Part shown: positions 63,301 through 64,000 of the stretch, in pieces
How positions within the stretch are numbered: position 1 is the first letter of the stretch
Layout: each line of letters begins with the position of its first letter
Source of the DNA: Eledone cirrhosa
Lineage: Eukaryota > Mollusca > Cephalopoda > Octopoda > Eledonidae
Length of the DNA: 64,000 nucleotides
Reading direction: 5' to 3'
Assembly (NCBI GenBank): GCA_964016885.1
Contig: OZ024743.1
Span: 185,424,962 to 185,488,961, forward strand
Position numbers and translations under genes: made by a program
The notes under the pieces: model-generated
What the model was told of the DNA's origin: nothing
The model's database searches: none
What the model saw: the letters and a program-made list of their open reading frames with translations, nothing else

Positions 63301-64000
63301 ATGGCATACACGTTAACAGTGTTGTTGAGTGAGATTCTAGTATGGCATAAACGTTAACAGTGTTGGTGAGTGAGATTCTAGTATGGCATAAACGTTAACT
63401 GTTGTTGAGTGAGATTCTAGTATAGCATACACGTTAACAGTGTTCGTGAGTGAGATTCTAGCATGGCATAAACGTTAACAGTGTTGTTGAGTGAGATTCT
63501 AGTATGGCATACACGTTAACAGTGTTCGTGAGTGAGATTCTAGTATGGCATAAACGTTAACAGTGTTGGTGAATGAGATTCTAGTATGGCATACACGTTA
63601 ACAGTGTTCGTGAGTGAGATTCTAGTATGGCATAAACGTTAACGGTGTTGGTGAGTGAGATTCTAGTATGGCATAAACGTTAACAGTGTTCGTGAGTGAG
63701 ATTCTAGTATGGCATAAACGTTAACAGTGTTGTTGAGTGAGATTCTAGCATGGCATACACGTTAACAGTGTTGGTGAGTGAGATTCTAGTATGGCATAAA
63801 CTTTAACAGTGTTGTTGAGTGAGATTCTAGTATGGCATAAACGTTAACAGTGTTGTTGAGTGAGATTCTAGCATGGCATAAACGTTAACAGTGTTGGTGA
63901 GTGAGATTCTAGCATGACATAAACGTTAACAGTGTTGTTGAGTGAGATTCTAGCATGGCATAAACGTTGACAGTGTTGGTGAGTGAGATTCTAGCATGGC
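54400..64000 (+). repeat. Higher-order block recurring at spacings of 87, 48 and 73 monomers
   Basis: A short monomer (GTTAACTGTTG type) sits at 54875, 58438, 60404 and 63394. ACTTTAAC follows at 55281, 58844, 60810 and 63800. Both series give offsets 3563, 1966 and 2990, which equal 87, 48 and 73 monomers minus the small deletions inside. AGCCTGACAT recurs at 54411 and 57974 (3563). The window ends within the fourth copy. Confidence 0.8.

Larger units (their letters stand above)
9291..64000 (+). repeat. Giant 41-bp satellite array, about 1334 monomers, continues past the window
   Basis: A head-to-tail array with an exact 41-bp period; 9342-9382 is a representative monomer. Fixed landmarks are GGTGAGTGAG, ATTCTAG(T/C)ATGG, CATA(A/C)ACGTTAAC and AGTGTT(G/T/C). 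From the GGTGAG at 9301 to that at 63978 there are 1334 steps. The typical monomer is about 39% GC with 12 G and 4 C on this strand. Recurrent variable sites define monomer classes: GTTGGTG/GTTGTTG/GTTCGTG, GAGTGAG/GAGTCAG/GAGTAAG, TAGTATGG/TAGCATGG and CATAAAC/CATACAC. No spacers, inserted elements or other sequence interrupt it. There is no coding potential, since the monomer contains TGA, TAG and TAA and 41 bp cycles through all frames. Genomic role (heterochromatin, subtelomere, centromere) cannot be told from sequence. Confidence 0.98.

Noticed and set aside
9291..64000. CRISPR array or other repeat-spacer system
   Set aside because: The 41-bp units are contiguous with no unique spacers, there are no cas-like genes, and the surrounding sequence is that of an animal genome.
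9291..64000. Tandem-repeat protein gene encoded by the satellite
   Set aside because: 41 is 2 modulo 3, so any frame passes through all three phases in three monomers and meets TGA, TAG or TAA. The minus strand is also closed by TAG and TAA. No long frame exists past 8512.
9291..64000. Centromere identity (CENP-B-box-like satellite)
   Set aside because: I see no CENP-B-box-like motif in the monomer, and sequence alone cannot show centromere function. Left as an open possibility, not a call.

Overview
The window looks like intergenic, repeat-dominated DNA from an animal, most likely a cephalopod or other mollusc. The clues are abundant (TATG)n, (TG)n, (TTA)n and (GAT)n microsatellites, non-LTR retrotransposons of two endonuclease types, and a SINE-like module with an AAGGGCATCCA core and a (GAT)n tail. 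The species call is inference. I see no host protein gene, tRNA, rRNA or CRISPR array.

Positions 1-8900 are a cluster of retroelements set in microsatellites. Element 1 (about 390-2994, minus strand) and element 3 (about 6562-8273, minus strand) are related R4/Dong/R2-like LINEs. Both have a reverse transcriptase, a CX2CX8HX4C knuckle and a PD-X14-(D/E) restriction-like endonuclease. Each has the same microsatellite on both sides: (TATG)n for element 1 and (TTA)n for element 3. Element 2 (about 3201-6237, plus strand) is an apurinic-endonuclease LINE with a long intact frame ending in three zinc fingers. All three lack their 5' parts exactly where a microsatellite begins. Elements 1 and 2 stand head to head across a shared (TATG)n/(TG)n tract. 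A SINE-like copy with a (GAT)n tail lies at about 8612-8860, followed by about 430 bases with nothing recognised.

Positions 9291-64000 are one uninterrupted tandem array of a 41-bp monomer, about 1334 copies, running off the right edge. The first monomers are already close to consensus. Over 54,677 bases the array is only 17 bases short of exact 41-bp phasing, fully explained by 11 short monomers that reduce to about five deletion events. Monomers differ at a few recurring sites, and the order of variants reveals higher-order structure: tandem blocks of 76 monomers (3116 bp) nested in blocks of 188 monomers (7708 bp), plus blocks of 10, 16, 49, 70, 73 and 87 monomers. Shared single-base differences order the events: the 3116-bp duplication came before the 7708-bp one.

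The array cannot encode protein, because 41 is not a multiple of 3 and the monomer carries stop codons. It does carry one CpG per typical monomer, strong G-over-C strand asymmetry, and a 5' splice-donor-like GGTGAGT in one major monomer class. The satellite's size and nested history, and the pair of restriction-like-endonuclease LINEs inside two different microsatellites, are the most interesting parts of the window.
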